From contig NZ_CANLMZ010000002.1 of NCBI RefSeq assembly GCF_947492645.1, positions 62,001 through 126,000 on the forward strand: a DNA stretch of 64,000 bases, in the 5' to 3' direction. The notes beneath the pieces were generated by a model. It had not been told where the DNA came from. It saw only the letters and a list, made by a program, of their open reading frames with translations, and ran no database searches. Shown one piece after another: positions 38,224 through 48,849 of this stretch. Position 1 is the first letter of the stretch. Each line of letters begins with the position of its first letter. This DNA comes from an uncultured Pontibacter sp. (GTDB lineage Bacteria; Bacteroidota; Bacteroidia; Cytophagales; Hymenobacteraceae). The translations under genes were made by a program, and so were the position numbers.

Positions 38224-41200
38224 CTATTTAACAATCGTTACACTTCCTGCTATCGGCTCATCCTGCTCGTTTAAGTAGATAAGGTAGTAGTAAGCTGCCA
38301 TCGGAAGCTGGTTGCCGTTCCTGGTGCCGTCCCATGGTTCAGTATAGCCTTTCGACTCGAATACCTTTTCGCCCCAGCGGTTAAAGATCTCCACGCGCGC
38401 ATTAGGGTAATTCTCGATGTTTTTGATGATAAACTTATCGTTCAGTCCATCGCCGTTAACTGACATCAGGTTGTTGGCAAGTATTCTAGGAGTAACCGTA
38501 ATGGTAACCTCTGCTTTGGCTGTGCAGCCTTCCGGGGTCGTAACTGTAACTGTGTAAGTGGTGGTCTTGGCTGGTTTGGCCAGCGGCATGTCGCTGGTTG
38601 GGTCAGACAGGCCATCGGTTGGGAACCATTGGTACTGCGTGCCTCCGGCGGCTCTTAGCTGCACCGTTTTCCCTTCTTGTATAGTTAAGTCGCTGGTAAC
38701 GGAGGCTTGCGGCGTAACAACGCTTACGCGCACCTCCCGGCGACCTGAACTAGCACAGCCCCGCTGCTTATTCACAGCCTGCACGTAGTAACTGGCGTCT
38801 CCGGTAAGTTTGCCTGTGCTAAAGTTAGGGCCTCTGCCCAGTAATTTGCCACCGCTTTCGCTGTCGTACCATTCCACTTCTTCGCCGGGTGCTGCTGTGG
38901 CTGTAAGTAAGGCGCTGCTGCCTACGCAAACAACCATATTACTGGAGGCAGGTATGGCTGGCAAAGGTACCACTTCTACTTTTACAGCTGGGCTGGTTAC
39001 CTCCTGGCAAGGGCTTGAGTATACAACACGCTTAAACCAGGTAGTTCTTTCCAGTTGTTCAGGCTTGTAATCCCTGTTTGTGTTAAGGCCTGTTGCCGGT
39101 ACATAGCCAGCGTTCTCGCCAAGCGTGCTCATCAACCACTGGTACGCATAAGTGTTATTGCCACCGGTAGGAGTAGAGCCCTCCAGCACGGTCAGGCTTT
39201 GGCCAAAGCATAAGACCTGGTTTGCTGTTTTAATGTAGTTCTCGGCAATTGGCTGGTCTACCTGAATTTTAATGGTGTTGCTCTCTAGTTCTCCGCAGGT
39301 TTGCGAATTAACGGTGCGGCGGTACCAGGTTGTCTGCTGCAGCGGCTCCGGTTGATACGATTCGGATACTGCCCCTGAAACCTGCGTAAACACCACGCCA
39401 TCTATACTTTTAAACCAACGGAAAGTATAAGGGCCGCTACTGCCACCCAAAGGTTTTGCCTGTATTATGCGCTCTGGTCTGGTGTTATAGCAAATATGTG
39501 TTACCGGTGTTGATATCTCGTTTACAGGGCCTTCTACAACAGTAACCTTTACTGCTTCCGACTCTGCCACACATCCACCTGAAGTTACCACACGCTTAAA
39601 CCAGGTGGTTTTCTTTATATTCTGTGGCGTAAAGGAGATGTTGCTTTCGCCGGGGATCAGGGTATAGCTTACACCGTCGGAGCTTTGCTTCCATTGGAAA
39701 TTGTAGTTTGCGCCATCGCCGCCTTCCAGCGCCTGGTTTGCTAAAGTGCCGGCGGCACTACCCTGGCAAATGGTTTGGTTGCCTGTTATTTTATTTGTGA
39801 TGGCCGGGTAGTACTGTACTTTAACAGCGTTGCTCCTGAAATCGCCGCAGGCACCACCGCTTACTTTTATCCGGTACCACGTTGGCAGGCTAAGGCCCAC
39901 AGGTTTATACCTGGCGTCGGTGGCACCGCTAATGGCAATGTATGGCCCTGCGCTACCCGACTCGCTTTTCTCCCATTGATAAGCATACTTGCCGTTACCA
40001 CCCGAGATAGAGGTTATACTTAATTCTGTAAAGGCAGTACCAAGGCACAGGCTTTGCTCCCCTGTTATCTGCGCCTGTATCGGATCTTCTACGGTAACAT
40101 CTGCTATAGCCGAAACGCTGCTGCACTCACCTGATCTCACAATTCTTCTGAACCAGGTACGCTGCGTTAGAGAAGTAGTATAATCCGGGTCAGTAGCGCT
40201 GCTGATGTTGGCGAAGCTCTTGCCGTCGGTGCTTTTTTGCCATTGGTAAGTATAGCTTCCGGTGCCGCCAGCCAGCATGTCTTTGCCTTGTAGTGTAACC
40301 ATGCCTCCCTTGCAAAGCGGGCTTACCGGGAATAGCTCATTGCCTGTAATTTGAGGGTTTACGGTTATGGTGAGCACGTTGCTAGCCACCTCGGCACACC
40401 CACCTGAGGCTACTATACGGCGGTAACGCCATACGCCTGCTGCAAGCGGTTCGGTTGGAACATAGGTTTCTGTGCTGCTCACTACTTCGTACGCAGCACC
40501 GTTAAGGCTGCGTTCCCAGCGGATGCTGTACGTTGCCGGGTCGCCGCCTGTAATTGGCGCGGCACTTACCATGGCTGCCGGAATGCTGTTGGCGCAGTAA
40601 GAGGTTGTGCCTGTGCTGATCTGGTTTACCACAGGCTGCAGCACCGATACCAGAACCGAGTTGCTTGCCAAGGGGTCGCAGGTGCCTGAGTAAACTAACC
40701 TACGGAAAATAGTAGCCTCTGTGATAGCGGTAACTGGAGTGTAATGCTGTCCGGTGTTTGTGCCAGGGGCATCTGTAAAGCTATTGGGTGCGCTGGCGCT
40801 GGCTACCTGCCACAAGTAAGTATAGCTGCTGTTGCCGCCAGTTGGCTTGCTGCCTTCTAAAGCTGCCGGTCTGGTATTGTAGCAGATCGTGCTTTGGCCG
40901 GTGTTGGTAATAGCGTTATTGGCTATGGCTGGCTGTACCTGTACCGCAATAGTGTTAGATACGCTGCTGCAGTTGCCAAGTATAATGGCGCGGCGGTACC
41001 AGGTAGTGCTTTGTAAGGCAGCCGGTACATGATCGCGTGCAGTAGCTCCTGCAATAGCCTCAAACGTGCCGTCTGCGCCTGTTGTGCTCTGGTACCACTG
41101 GTAAGTATAAGCTGCTTCGCCGTTTCCGCTTAAGGTGCCTGGTGTGTTGCCTTCGCAGATGGTGGTGCCGCCAAAAATACTGTTGCTGGCAATGGTGTTG

Positions 41201-44200
41201 GTAATAGTAATTGTCCGTTCGTTGGATATAACCTCGCAGCCTTCTGATTTTACTTTTCTGCGGTAGGTGGTAGTGGCATTTAGATTACCGGGACTGTAGT
41301 TTGGTTGGTTGTTTATGCCTGTGGCTGCTGTAAAGGCCGCGCCCCCTACACTTTGCTCCCAAAGTATAGTATAGCTGCCTGTGCCTCCGGTTATAGCTCC
41401 GCTAAGTTCCCCTGCATCCTCGTTCGGGCAAATGGTGGTTTTGGTTTGCGTTATGGTATTGCCTATCTGCGGAACAACTTCTACGGTAACTGCTGTGCGC
41501 GGACTCACGCAGCCCGTGGCACTTTCTGCCTCTACATAAAAAGTGGTTGTTGCGGTTAAGGTTGGTGAGAAAACGGTACCTACGTGAAGCTGTGCGCCAC
41601 TAGCATTGTACCAAATATACTTGCCACCCGGTGCTGTTGCCGTAAGCATGGTAGAGTTGCCGCTGCAAATGCTAAGCTGGCCAGCAACAGTAGGAGCAGC
41701 CGGGGCATCCTCTACCACCACGCGCACCACAATAGATTCTTTTGTACAATTGGCAGAGGTTACCACGCGCTTAAACCACGTAGTTTGTGCCATGTTTTCT
41801 GGCGTGTAGGTGCGGGTGGTGGCGTTATCGATAGCCTGGAAGCCTGCCGATGAGCCGGTGGTGCTGGCGTACCATTGGTATGTGTAGGTGCCGGTGCCAC
41901 CTGTTGGGGCATCACCGCCAAGCGCACCCGGAGAGCCGCCTGCGCACACGCTTGCTTTAGGCGTGCTGATAATGTCGCCTCCAACCAGGGCAGGAGTAAC
42001 ATTTACACTAACCGGTGTTCGGCCCGGGCTAACGCAGCCGTTGATATTGTCGGTAATGCCCTCAACGTAATAAATAGTGCTGCTGGTAAGTATAGGTGTT
42101 TTATAATCATTGCCTATCCGGAGCAGGGAGCCGCCAATAGCCTGGTCGTACCATCTATACTTTACACCATTTTCCGGGTCCTGTACCTGTAGCGTTATGC
42201 TGCTGCCATAGCAGGCATCAGCATTGGCAATAACCGGTAGTTGCGGCAATGGAATTACGGTGATCTTTACCAAATTGCTAACAACATCAGGGCAAGGGCT
42301 GGAACTTACTTTTCTGCGGAACCAGGTATCTTTGGTAAAGGTGCCGATGGGGGTATAGCTTTGCTCATTGTTTATGCCCGGAGCAGGTTCAAATGCCAGG
42401 CCATCCTCGCTGTATTCCCACAGGTAACGGTATGGTTTCTCGTCGCCGCCGGTTGGCAAGGTGCCTGCCAGCGACGCCGGTGTGCCGCCGCTGCAGATGG
42501 ATTGGTTGCTGCTGATACTGTTGTTGGCAATAGGAGAGGTAACCGTAATAGATACAGCTGCCTTCGGGCCTTCGCAACCTAATGCGCTTTTAGCACTAAC
42601 AAAGTAGGTTGTGTTCTGCTGCAGGTTGTTTAATGTAAAGGTGTTGCCTGTATGTACTTCTTCGTTTGCTGTATTATACCAATGGTAGGTGCCGCCCGGT
42701 GCAGTAGCTGTTAAAGTAGTGCTGCCACCATAGCATACAAGCGAGGTGCCCAACACCGTTGGAGCTACCGGTAAAGCCTCCACGCGCACCTCCACTACAT
42801 TAGAGGCCACCTCGCAGCTGCCAGAGTAAGCCACACGCTTAAACCAGGTGTTTTGTGTAAGGGCAGGGGCTGCATAGTTCGGGTTGGTGCCGCTGCTTAC
42901 TTCGGCAAAATCTGTTACGGCATTGGTGGTGCTGGCAAACCATTTATAAGTAAATGAGCCGGTGCCGCCTGTTGGGGCATTGCCGGTTATAGTGCCTGGC
43001 GAGGTATTGTAGCATACAGTTGCAGCCGGAGAAGAAATGATGGCGCCGCCCGCCATGGCAGGCGTAACGGTTACCTTCACAGCTTTTCTTTCAGGAAGGG
43101 TGCAGACAGGCGCGGTTTGGGTTCTTGCCGCTACATAGTATGTTTTATCTGCCTGCAAGGCTGGCGTAGTATAAGTAGTACCGGTTCGCACCAGGTTGCC
43201 GTTTGTTGGTGCATCGTACCAGTAGTAGGTCACGTTATCTTCTGCATTATCCACCTCCAGCGTTACATGCTGGTTATAGCAAATGCTGGCATCCTTAATA
43301 ATCGGTAACCTTGGCGTGGGTATAATGCTTAGTTTGATAACATCAGAAATAACTGTCTGGCAAGGGTTGTTAAAAACTTTTCTGCGGAACCAGGTGTCTT
43401 TGGTCAGCGCCTCTGACGGCTGGTAGTGTTGCTCGTTGTTAGTGTCCGGTGCATCTTCAAAGTCGTAGCCGTTGTAGCTAATCTCCCACAGGAAAGTATA
43501 AGGCGCACCGCCTCCGCCTGCCGGACTGCCACCATTCAGGCGCTGGCCTGGCACGGTGCCTTCGCAGTAGGTCGTCTGGGTTGTTGTAATGGTGTTGCCG
43601 GTAACAGCTGTCAATACTTTAACTTTTACTTCTGTTCTAGGCCCCTCGCAGCTTTTGTTGCTCACCGCAGCCACATAAAAGCTGGCATCGCTGGTAAGCG
43701 GCACAGAGGTAAAAACAGGGTTGGCGGTAGTGGTAGTTGCTAATACTGCACCTCCTGTAGCCTGGCCATACCACTTGTAAGTATAACCTGCTGTTGCGTT
43801 CTGCACGGTAAGCTGCGCTGCATCGTTCTGGCAGATTGTTTTGCCCTCGGCTGTCGGCGCTGCTGGTATCGGGTTAACGGTTATGGTTTGAGTGGCTGTG
43901 CTGGAGTTGCCGCACTCGTTCCGGATGGTAACGTTTATAGTATAAGTGCCAGCACCCGGAAAGTTGATTTTGGGATTGGCAGAGCTGCTGTTGGTGCCTC
44001 CAGCAAAAGTAGCCCCATTATTTACCTCCCAGGTATACCCGGCTATGGTGCCGTTGTTGGCTGTAATGTTTAACTGGCCATTATAGTCTAAGGTAAATGC
44101 GCCGCAGTTTTCCTGGGTTGGTTTTTTAAATGCTACCGTAGGCAAGCCTCTGACAATAACATCTTTGGTAATGGTGCTGTTGCTGCAACCGTTAGATGCT

Positions 44201-45516
44201 TTAAGTATGATCTTATAAGTACCAACTTTTGTAAGTATAAACTTAGGTGCTGCAGATGTTAAAGTGCCGCTGTTGATGGTGTAGTGATTGTTTAAAACAG
44301 CATTGACATTGTTGTACTGCAAGCTCCAGTTGTAGGTAAGGCTGCCACCGGTAGAGTTGTTTACCGTAGACACTAGCAGGTTTTGGCAACCAGAGGCTTT
44401 GTCCAGGTTAAAATCGAACTTGGCGCTTGCAGATTCTGTAATCGTGATCGGTTTGATCACTTCATCTTCGCCGCAACCGTCGGTAAACGTTTTTAACCTG
44501 ATTCTGTAAGTGCCTGGCTTTAAAAATTTAAGCGTTACGCCAGCCGAGCCGCTGCCGCCACTTGTAAATACCCAATCCACGCCCTGTACCCCATCCAGTA
44601 TAGACCAGTTGTAGCTGATAGGGCATAGCTCTGGGTTGGTGGTGGCGTTGCCTAACGTAATATCGTTGTTGGTGCAGTAAAGCGGGCCGCCGCCAATGGT
44701 AAAGTCTGCGTTGGTGCTTTTGTTGATTACGATACTGGAAATAACGCTTTCGGTGGTTTTTTCGGAGCCGCCACAAGTATACTTTGCCGTGCTCCTGAGC
44801 GAGAACCATTGGCTTGGCATGCTGCACGAGCTCTCGTTAAACGTATGCACTACCTCTTTGCGGGCTAGCATCTCAGCATGGGTATACACGTACGGTGCCG
44901 AGCCATCATCAAAGCTGAACGTATAAATTGTAGATGCCGGGTTGGTTTCGATGCCTACTACCGGAAAGCGAAAAGTAACCGTTGGCGATTCTGGCGTAAG
45001 GCAGGCCGTTGTGCTGCCCGGGTTACCAACCGTAAAACCTGGGTTACTGATGTTATAAACCTGGTAGGTCTGGCTGGTTTTGCAGCCGTTGTTATCTATG
45101 GCTGTAAAAGTAAGTGTAAAAGCCCCGCGCGAAGTATAGGTATGGGTGGTGGTGGTAAAGCTGCCCGGAAAAGTTTGCACCGCCGAGCCGTCTCCCCAGT
45201 CTATGGTGTAGCTGCTGTTGGTGCCTTTGGTGGTAGAGCTGTTCTGCACCGTTAATGTATAAAACGAGCCAACAGAAGAGCAATTCATAAAAGGTGATCC
45301 AAATGCGCCGGCGCCTGCATCGGTAAGGGTGGCATCTGCTCTGCAGGCCGCCGTTGGGGCAACCACAGGGGCAGGTGCAGCAGGTAAAATACCTGCATAA
45401 GTTATGGCCTGACCTGGCTGTTGGACTGCAATGGTTTTAGTCTGTGCGGGTATACTTTCCGGAGTACCGCCAGTAGCTAAAAGAAATGCATAAAATAAGG
45501 GTAAAAGTATTCTCAT
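38224..45516 (-). CDS. Giant T9SS type-B secreted surface protein (2430 aa) with 13 repeats
   Basis: It has a hydrophobic N-terminal signal (ILLPLFYAFLLATGG). Residues about 60-560 contain PKD-like domains (SYTIDWGDGSAVQTFPG, TIYTFSFDDGSAPY, SGTLTSAAPKF). From about residue 640 there are 13 copies of a roughly 90-residue repeat with the pattern GGxGxYTYQW, then a TTWFRRxVxSxxC end, interspersed with about six Ig-like T9SS modules (CYGGSTTLTATAPGGTYHWY). The C-terminal 90 residues (NNLMSVNGDGLNDKF, RVEIFNRWGEKVFESKGYTEPWDG) are a type-B sorting domain. Such proteins are cell-surface adhesins or gliding filaments of the SprB kind. It is larger than its neighbour at 32625 by expansion of the same repeat. 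Confidence 0.93.
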   Translation of the reverse strand: MRILLPLFYAFLLATGGTPESIPAQTKTIAVQQPGQAITYAGILPAAPAPVVAPTAACRADATLTDAGAGAFGSPFMNCSSVGSFYTLTVQNSSTTKGTNSSYTIDWGDGSAVQTFPGSFTTTTHTYTSRGAFTLTFTAIDNNGCKTSQTYQVYNISNPGFTVGNPGSTTACLTPESPTVTFRFPVVGIETNPASTIYTFSFDDGSAPYVYTHAEMLARKEVVHTFNESSCSMPSQWFSLRSTAKYTCGGSEKTTESVISSIVINKSTNADFTIGGGPLYCTNNDITLGNATTNPELCPISYNWSILDGVQGVDWVFTSGGSGSAGVTLKFLKPGTYRIRLKTFTDGCGEDEVIKPITITESASAKFDFNLDKASGCQNLLVSTVNNSTGGSLTYNWSLQYNNVNAVLNNHYTINSGTLTSAAPKFILTKVGTYKIILKASNGCSNSTITKDVIVRGLPTVAFKKPTQENCGAFTLDYNGQLNITANNGTIAGYTWEVNNGATFAGGTNSSSANPKINFPGAGTYTINVTIRNECGNSSTATQTITVNPIPAAPTAEGKTICQNDAAQLTVQNATAGYTYKWYGQATGGAVLATTTTANPVFTSVPLTSDASFYVAAVSNKSCEGPRTEVKVKVLTAVTGNTITTTQTTYCEGTVPGQRLNGGSPAGGGGAPYTFLWEISYNGYDFEDAPDTNNEQHYQPSEALTKDTWFRRKVFNNPCQTVISDVIKLSIIPTPRLPIIKDASICYNQHVTLEVDNAEDNVTYYWYDAPTNGNLVRTGTTYTTPALQADKTYYVAARTQTAPVCTLPERKAVKVTVTPAMAGGAIISSPAATVCYNTSPGTITGNAPTGGTGSFTYKWFASTTNAVTDFAEVSSGTNPNYAAPALTQNTWFKRVAYSGSCEVASNVVEVRVEALPVAPTVLGTSLVCYGGSTTLTATAPGGTYHWYNTANEEVHTGNTFTLNNLQQNTTYFVSAKSALGCEGPKAAVSITVTSPIANNSISSNQSICSGGTPASLAGTLPTGGDEKPYRYLWEYSEDGLAFEPAPGINNEQSYTPIGTFTKDTWFRRKVSSSPCPDVVSNLVKITVIPLPQLPVIANADACYGSSITLQVQDPENGVKYRWYDQAIGGSLLRIGNDYKTPILTSSTIYYVEGITDNINGCVSPGRTPVSVNVTPALVGGDIISTPKASVCAGGSPGALGGDAPTGGTGTYTYQWYASTTGSSAGFQAIDNATTRTYTPENMAQTTWFKRVVTSANCTKESIVVRVVVEDAPAAPTVAGQLSICSGNSTMLTATAPGGKYIWYNASGAQLHVGTVFSPTLTATTTFYVEAESATGCVSPRTAVTVEVVPQIGNTITQTKTTICPNEDAGELSGAITGGTGSYTILWEQSVGGAAFTAATGINNQPNYSPGNLNATTTYRRKVKSEGCEVISNERTITITNTIASNSIFGGTTICEGNTPGTLSGNGEAAYTYQWYQSTTGADGTFEAIAGATARDHVPAALQSTTWYRRAIILGNCSSVSNTIAVQVQPAIANNAITNTGQSTICYNTRPAALEGSKPTGGNSSYTYLWQVASASAPNSFTDAPGTNTGQHYTPVTAITEATIFRRLVYSGTCDPLASNSVLVSVLQPVVNQISTGTTSYCANSIPAAMVSAAPITGGDPATYSIRWERSLNGAAYEVVSSTETYVPTEPLAAGVWRYRRIVASGGCAEVASNVLTITVNPQITGNELFPVSPLCKGGMVTLQGKDMLAGGTGSYTYQWQKSTDGKSFANISSATDPDYTTSLTQRTWFRRIVRSGECSSVSAIADVTVEDPIQAQITGEQSLCLGTAFTELSITSISGGNGKYAYQWEKSESGSAGPYIAISGATDARYKPVGLSLPTWYRIKVSGGACGDFRSNAVKVQYYPAITNKITGNQTICQGSAAGTLANQALEGGDGANYNFQWKQSSDGVSYTLIPGESNISFTPQNIKKTTWFKRVVTSGGCVAESEAVKVTVVEGPVNEISTPVTHICYNTRPERIIQAKPLGGSSGPYTFRWFKSIDGVVFTQVSGAVSESYQPEPLQQTTWYRRTVNSQTCGELESNTIKIQVDQPIAENYIKTANQVLCFGQSLTVLEGSTPTGGNNTYAYQWLMSTLGENAGYVPATGLNTNRDYKPEQLERTTWFKRVVYSSPCQEVTSPAVKVEVVPLPAIPASSNMVVCVGSSALLTATAAPGEEVEWYDSESGGKLLGRGPNFSTGKLTGDASYYVQAVNKQRGCASSGRREVRVSVVTPQASVTSDLTIQEGKTVQLRAAGGTQYQWFPTDGLSDPTSDMPLAKPAKTTTYTVTVTTPEGCTAKAEVTITVTPRILANNLMSVNGDGLNDKFIIKNIENYPNARVEIFNRWGEKVFESKGYTEPWDGTRNGNQLPMAAYYYLIYLNEQDEPIAGSVTIVK
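38960..43610 (-). repeat. Array of 13 coding repeats of about 90 residues in the giant adhesin
   Basis: I counted 13 occurrences of the end motif (variants of TTWFRR or TTWYRR followed by a Cys about eight residues later). Copies are diverged in sequence and interrupted by Ig-like modules, so this is an old expansion rather than fresh tandem duplication. Boundaries are approximate. Confidence 0.8.
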
Positions 45517-45977
45517 AAGCGTATTAGTGTCAAGCGTCAGAACCTTGGTAAATTAACAGTTGTAACTGCTTTAAAATAATGGATTGGTTTGAGTTGTGGT
45601 AATTTAATTATTGTAAAATATTGATATGGTATTTGTTTGCTTCTTTCGTAAGTATAGTATTTTATAAGCATCCTAAAATTTGAACATATTTTAGCTTGTG
45701 CGCGTAAGTTGTTAAGCAATGTTATGGAAAAATATTGAAGCTTAGATTTAATTAGTGAAGATTATAATACATTTAAACTAATGCCAGCAAAGTTTTATAG
45801 ATAAAGTAACTTTTGCTTTTGCTGCTTTTAATTGGATCTTAATTAGGCTGTATTATTGTTGTAGTTGTTTATGCAAAGCACAGGAGTAGCTGCAGGTGAG
45901 GTGATCTGAATTATGATGAATCTTATAATAGTATATTGCTGATATATTTTTAGTTATATAGAAGGTATAATCCTATA
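45517..45977. other. AT-rich upstream region of the giant adhesin gene
   Basis: About 460 bases, very AT-rich, without a credible gene. It should contain the promoter of the minus-strand adhesin/PorP unit; no unambiguous -7/-33 pair could be picked. Confidence 0.5.
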
Positions 45978-46017
45978 AAACAAAAAAGGCCTGAGAGAAC
46001 TCAGGCCTTTTTTGTTT
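45978..46017 (-). terminator. Terminator of the M14 peptidase gene
   Basis: Perfect 18-bp arms 45978-45995 and 46000-46017, core GGCCTGAG, with A-rich and T-rich flanks so that it can work in both directions. It lies 15 bases past the peptidase stop. Confidence 0.92.
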
Positions 46018-46031
46018 AGGGGCAGTTTAGA

Positions 46032-48605
46032 TTATTCTTCGGCACGGGCAGAGCTGCCACTAATGATCTGGCCAAAGAAAATGCTGTTCAGGAAGAGCTT
46101 GTTGGTACCGTACCAGAACGCGCGGAAATTAGGGTTATCGGGCATGGCAATAACTTTACCCGCACCAACTGTTGATACATCCACGGCAGCCGAATTTTTA
46201 ACCTGCTGCAGGTTTGGCTTGGAAATATAACCAGCCATAAGCGGCTTATCGGTATACATTACCGGGTTGGCATATGGGCTTTTGGAGCGCTCCAGGAACA
46301 GAGTATTACTTCTGAAAATTGGCATTTGCGCATCGGTATAACCGTAGGCCAGCGGGTGTGTCAGGTCTAGTCTGGTTTCAAAAATGGCTCCACCTATTAC
46401 CTGCGCCCCAGACGTATTGCTCATGTCGGCATATGCTTTTTGTGGCGCTGTTTCGCTTTCGCTTTTCTTGATGGTGATGTTGCCGATGCCGTTATCAGCC
46501 AGCCATATTACGGCATCGCCCATACCCACAACCGTACCGCCCTGCTGTACCCAGCTGCGTAGTTTCTCTTTTGAGATGTTGTTGTAATACCCATCCGACA
46601 ATATGATGACGTTATACTTGGTCAGGTCTACGCGGTTAAAACGGGTAGTGGTAACAAGGGTAGGCTTCATGTTAAAGCGTTCGTCCAGCACGTGCCAGGC
46701 TTCGCCTACGTCGTTACTGTTCACGCCATCGCCTATCAGCATTAATATTTTAGGTTGCTCTATGCTGGCCATCATCGGGCTGCCCAGCTTTATGCCTTGT
46801 GGTGTAAAACCTGTTGGCATGGCATGTACCTGTATAGCATTTTGGGTGGCAACCTCCTGCAAGATGCTGTGCAGCTGGTCAGGGTTTACTGGCTGGCCGG
46901 TTACCGGAATAAGTATGGAGCCATAGTCAAATTGCTTGCCGTTGGCGGTTGTAAATTTATCGGTAGCTACTCTTGTAACAATGCCACGCTCCATCAGGGT
47001 GTTCAGGGCGCGGGGCGCATAATAGCCATGCCACTCAAACACATAGGCGTAGTTGCTTTTTTCGCCCACAAGCTCACCCTTCGGGAAGGTAACATCTTCT
47101 ACTCGCTGGCCCAGTTGGCTGCTCTTAAAGTTTCTGCTCGACAGGGCCGCGTTATCGAGGTCAAAAGCAAGCGGGAAGGTCCAGGCCGAGATGTCGTAGA
47201 AAAGGCTGTCCTGAAACGTGGTGCGCTTCTCAAACATACCTTCTATCAGTTTATACTGCGGCTGCTCAGTAGGTACTATGTAAGCATTTTCAGGGGTATA
47301 GGTTATATCGTTTATCTTAAAAGCCTCTTTTGGTCGGTATACTTCTATCTGGTGCTGCTTGATAATCTCAGCCAGATGGTAAGCTTTGGCCTTGTCTTTT
47401 TCAGAACCGAACACATAGGCCTTTACCGGTGCCTTTTTAGATTCGTTGTAAGACTGCTTGTAGAAATCGCGCTGGTGTGCCAGCAGCTCTTCGCGCATGG
47501 CCTGTGCCGCCTCTAAAGTAGAAAGCGTGGTGGTGAACTGGTTGCGGATGGTAAACGGAAACGTCAGTATGCCGTTCACACTTTCCTGTGCGTGGCCCCT
47601 GGAGCTTGCCTGCTCAAAAAGGATGCCCACAGCACCATTCACATCGGGGTAAGTAGAGCCTTTGCCGTAGTAAAAATCGTCGTAGCTTTCTTCGGTATAG
47701 TAAAACGAGCCGATCTTATCGAGTGCTTTGGCATGGTAGGTACCGATTTTCTGCGTCAGTTTAAATCCGTTTTCCGGAGAAAGCGGGTGGTTGCGGCTTG
47801 GTATGCCCGGCTGGAAAAAGAATGTAGCATTGGTGCCCATTTCGTGGTGGTCGGTTAGCACGTTTGGCTTCCACTCGTGGAACTTCGCCAGCCTGCCCCT
47901 TGACTCGGGGTGCTGCAGCGGCAACCAGTCGCGGTTTAGGTCAAACCAGTAGTGGTTGGTTCTACCGCGCGGCCATGCTTCTTCAAACTCAACGCTGTTG
48001 TTATCGGTGATCAGGTTTTTGCTGCGATGCGAGTTTACCCAGCTGGCAAAGCGGTTAAGTCCGTCCGGGTTAATGGAGGGGTCGATGAGTATAACTGTTT
48101 CTTTGAGCAGCTTCTCAATTTCCGGGCCTTGTGCAGCTGCCAGGTGGTAAACTGCAAGTAAAGAGGCGTTGCTGCCGCTTGGCTCGTTGCCGTGCACGCT
48201 GTATCCCATCCAAACTACAGCCGGCATGTCTTTTATGTTCACGCTGCCAGACGCTGCAGGGTCGGTAAGTTTTTTATGATTGGCCTTTATCGCCTCGATG
48301 TTTTTGTGGTTTTCCGGCGATGTAACGGTTAGCAAGTATAAAGGGCGGTTTTCGTGGGTGCGGCCATACTCTACCATTGTAATTCTGTCGGAGAGGGCAT
48401 CCATCTGGCGCATAAACATCACCAGTTGGTCGTGGCTTACGTGCCATTCGCCTACGTTGTAGCCAAGTATATCTTTCGGAGTGGGTACCTCCTGGTTGTA
48501 CTGCACCTCCTGCGGCAGGTAGTACGAAAGCTCTGTTTGTTGGGCAACTGCCAGTTGGCCAAAGCCAAGCATAGCAGCAACAGCAAACGCTCTAAGGTTT
48601 TTCAT
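46032..48605 (-). CDS. Secreted M14-family zinc carboxypeptidase-like protein, copy 1
   Basis: An 857-residue protein. Signal peptide FAVAAMLGFGQLAVA (cut near residue 21). The M14 domain covers about residues 50-350: zinc ligands His138 and Glu141 in HGNEPSG, a third His in TDHHEMG (253 or 254), INPDGLNRF, FDLNRDW, and catalytic Glu330 in ILFEQASSRG. A second half of about 450 residues includes a glutamine-amidotransferase-like region (PKILMLIGDGVNSNDVGEAWHVL, YNVIILSDGYYN, LRSWVQQGGTVVGMG) as found in long Bacteroidota M14 proteins. It probably degrades peptides in the periplasm or outside. It is paralogous to 59877-62438. Confidence 0.9.
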   Translation of the reverse strand: MKNLRAFAVAAMLGFGQLAVAQQTELSYYLPQEVQYNQEVPTPKDILGYNVGEWHVSHDQLVMFMRQMDALSDRITMVEYGRTHENRPLYLLTVTSPENHKNIEAIKANHKKLTDPAASGSVNIKDMPAVVWMGYSVHGNEPSGSNASLLAVYHLAAAQGPEIEKLLKETVILIDPSINPDGLNRFASWVNSHRSKNLITDNNSVEFEEAWPRGRTNHYWFDLNRDWLPLQHPESRGRLAKFHEWKPNVLTDHHEMGTNATFFFQPGIPSRNHPLSPENGFKLTQKIGTYHAKALDKIGSFYYTEESYDDFYYGKGSTYPDVNGAVGILFEQASSRGHAQESVNGILTFPFTIRNQFTTTLSTLEAAQAMREELLAHQRDFYKQSYNESKKAPVKAYVFGSEKDKAKAYHLAEIIKQHQIEVYRPKEAFKINDITYTPENAYIVPTEQPQYKLIEGMFEKRTTFQDSLFYDISAWTFPLAFDLDNAALSSRNFKSSQLGQRVEDVTFPKGELVGEKSNYAYVFEWHGYYAPRALNTLMERGIVTRVATDKFTTANGKQFDYGSILIPVTGQPVNPDQLHSILQEVATQNAIQVHAMPTGFTPQGIKLGSPMMASIEQPKILMLIGDGVNSNDVGEAWHVLDERFNMKPTLVTTTRFNRVDLTKYNVIILSDGYYNNISKEKLRSWVQQGGTVVGMGDAVIWLADNGIGNITIKKSESETAPQKAYADMSNTSGAQVIGGAIFETRLDLTHPLAYGYTDAQMPIFRSNTLFLERSKSPYANPVMYTDKPLMAGYISKPNLQQVKNSAAVDVSTVGAGKVIAMPDNPNFRAFWYGTNKLFLNSIFFGQIISGSSARAEE

Positions 48606-48849
48606 TCAGGTAGCGTATTAGGTAGTATAAGATTAGTTATATCTGCAATTTGCTGCTTTAGCAAGGCTTTTCCAAACAAATAGGCAGAGTTTAATATACT
48701 ATAGCTGCGGCTGCAGCAGCTTTTGATGAAGTATAAAGTAGGGCTTCCATTTTCCGGTAAATTGCCTGGGTATGTTGTTTATACTTAAATAAGCCACGCC
48801 AGGTATAGCTGCAGCTAACAGGCAACGTTATACTTGCCCAACTTCCGGG

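Noticed and set aside
38960-43610. Regularly spaced repeats considered as a CRISPR array or mobile repeat
   Set aside because: The repeats are about 270 bp, diverged, in frame and inside one coding sequence; they are protein repeats.
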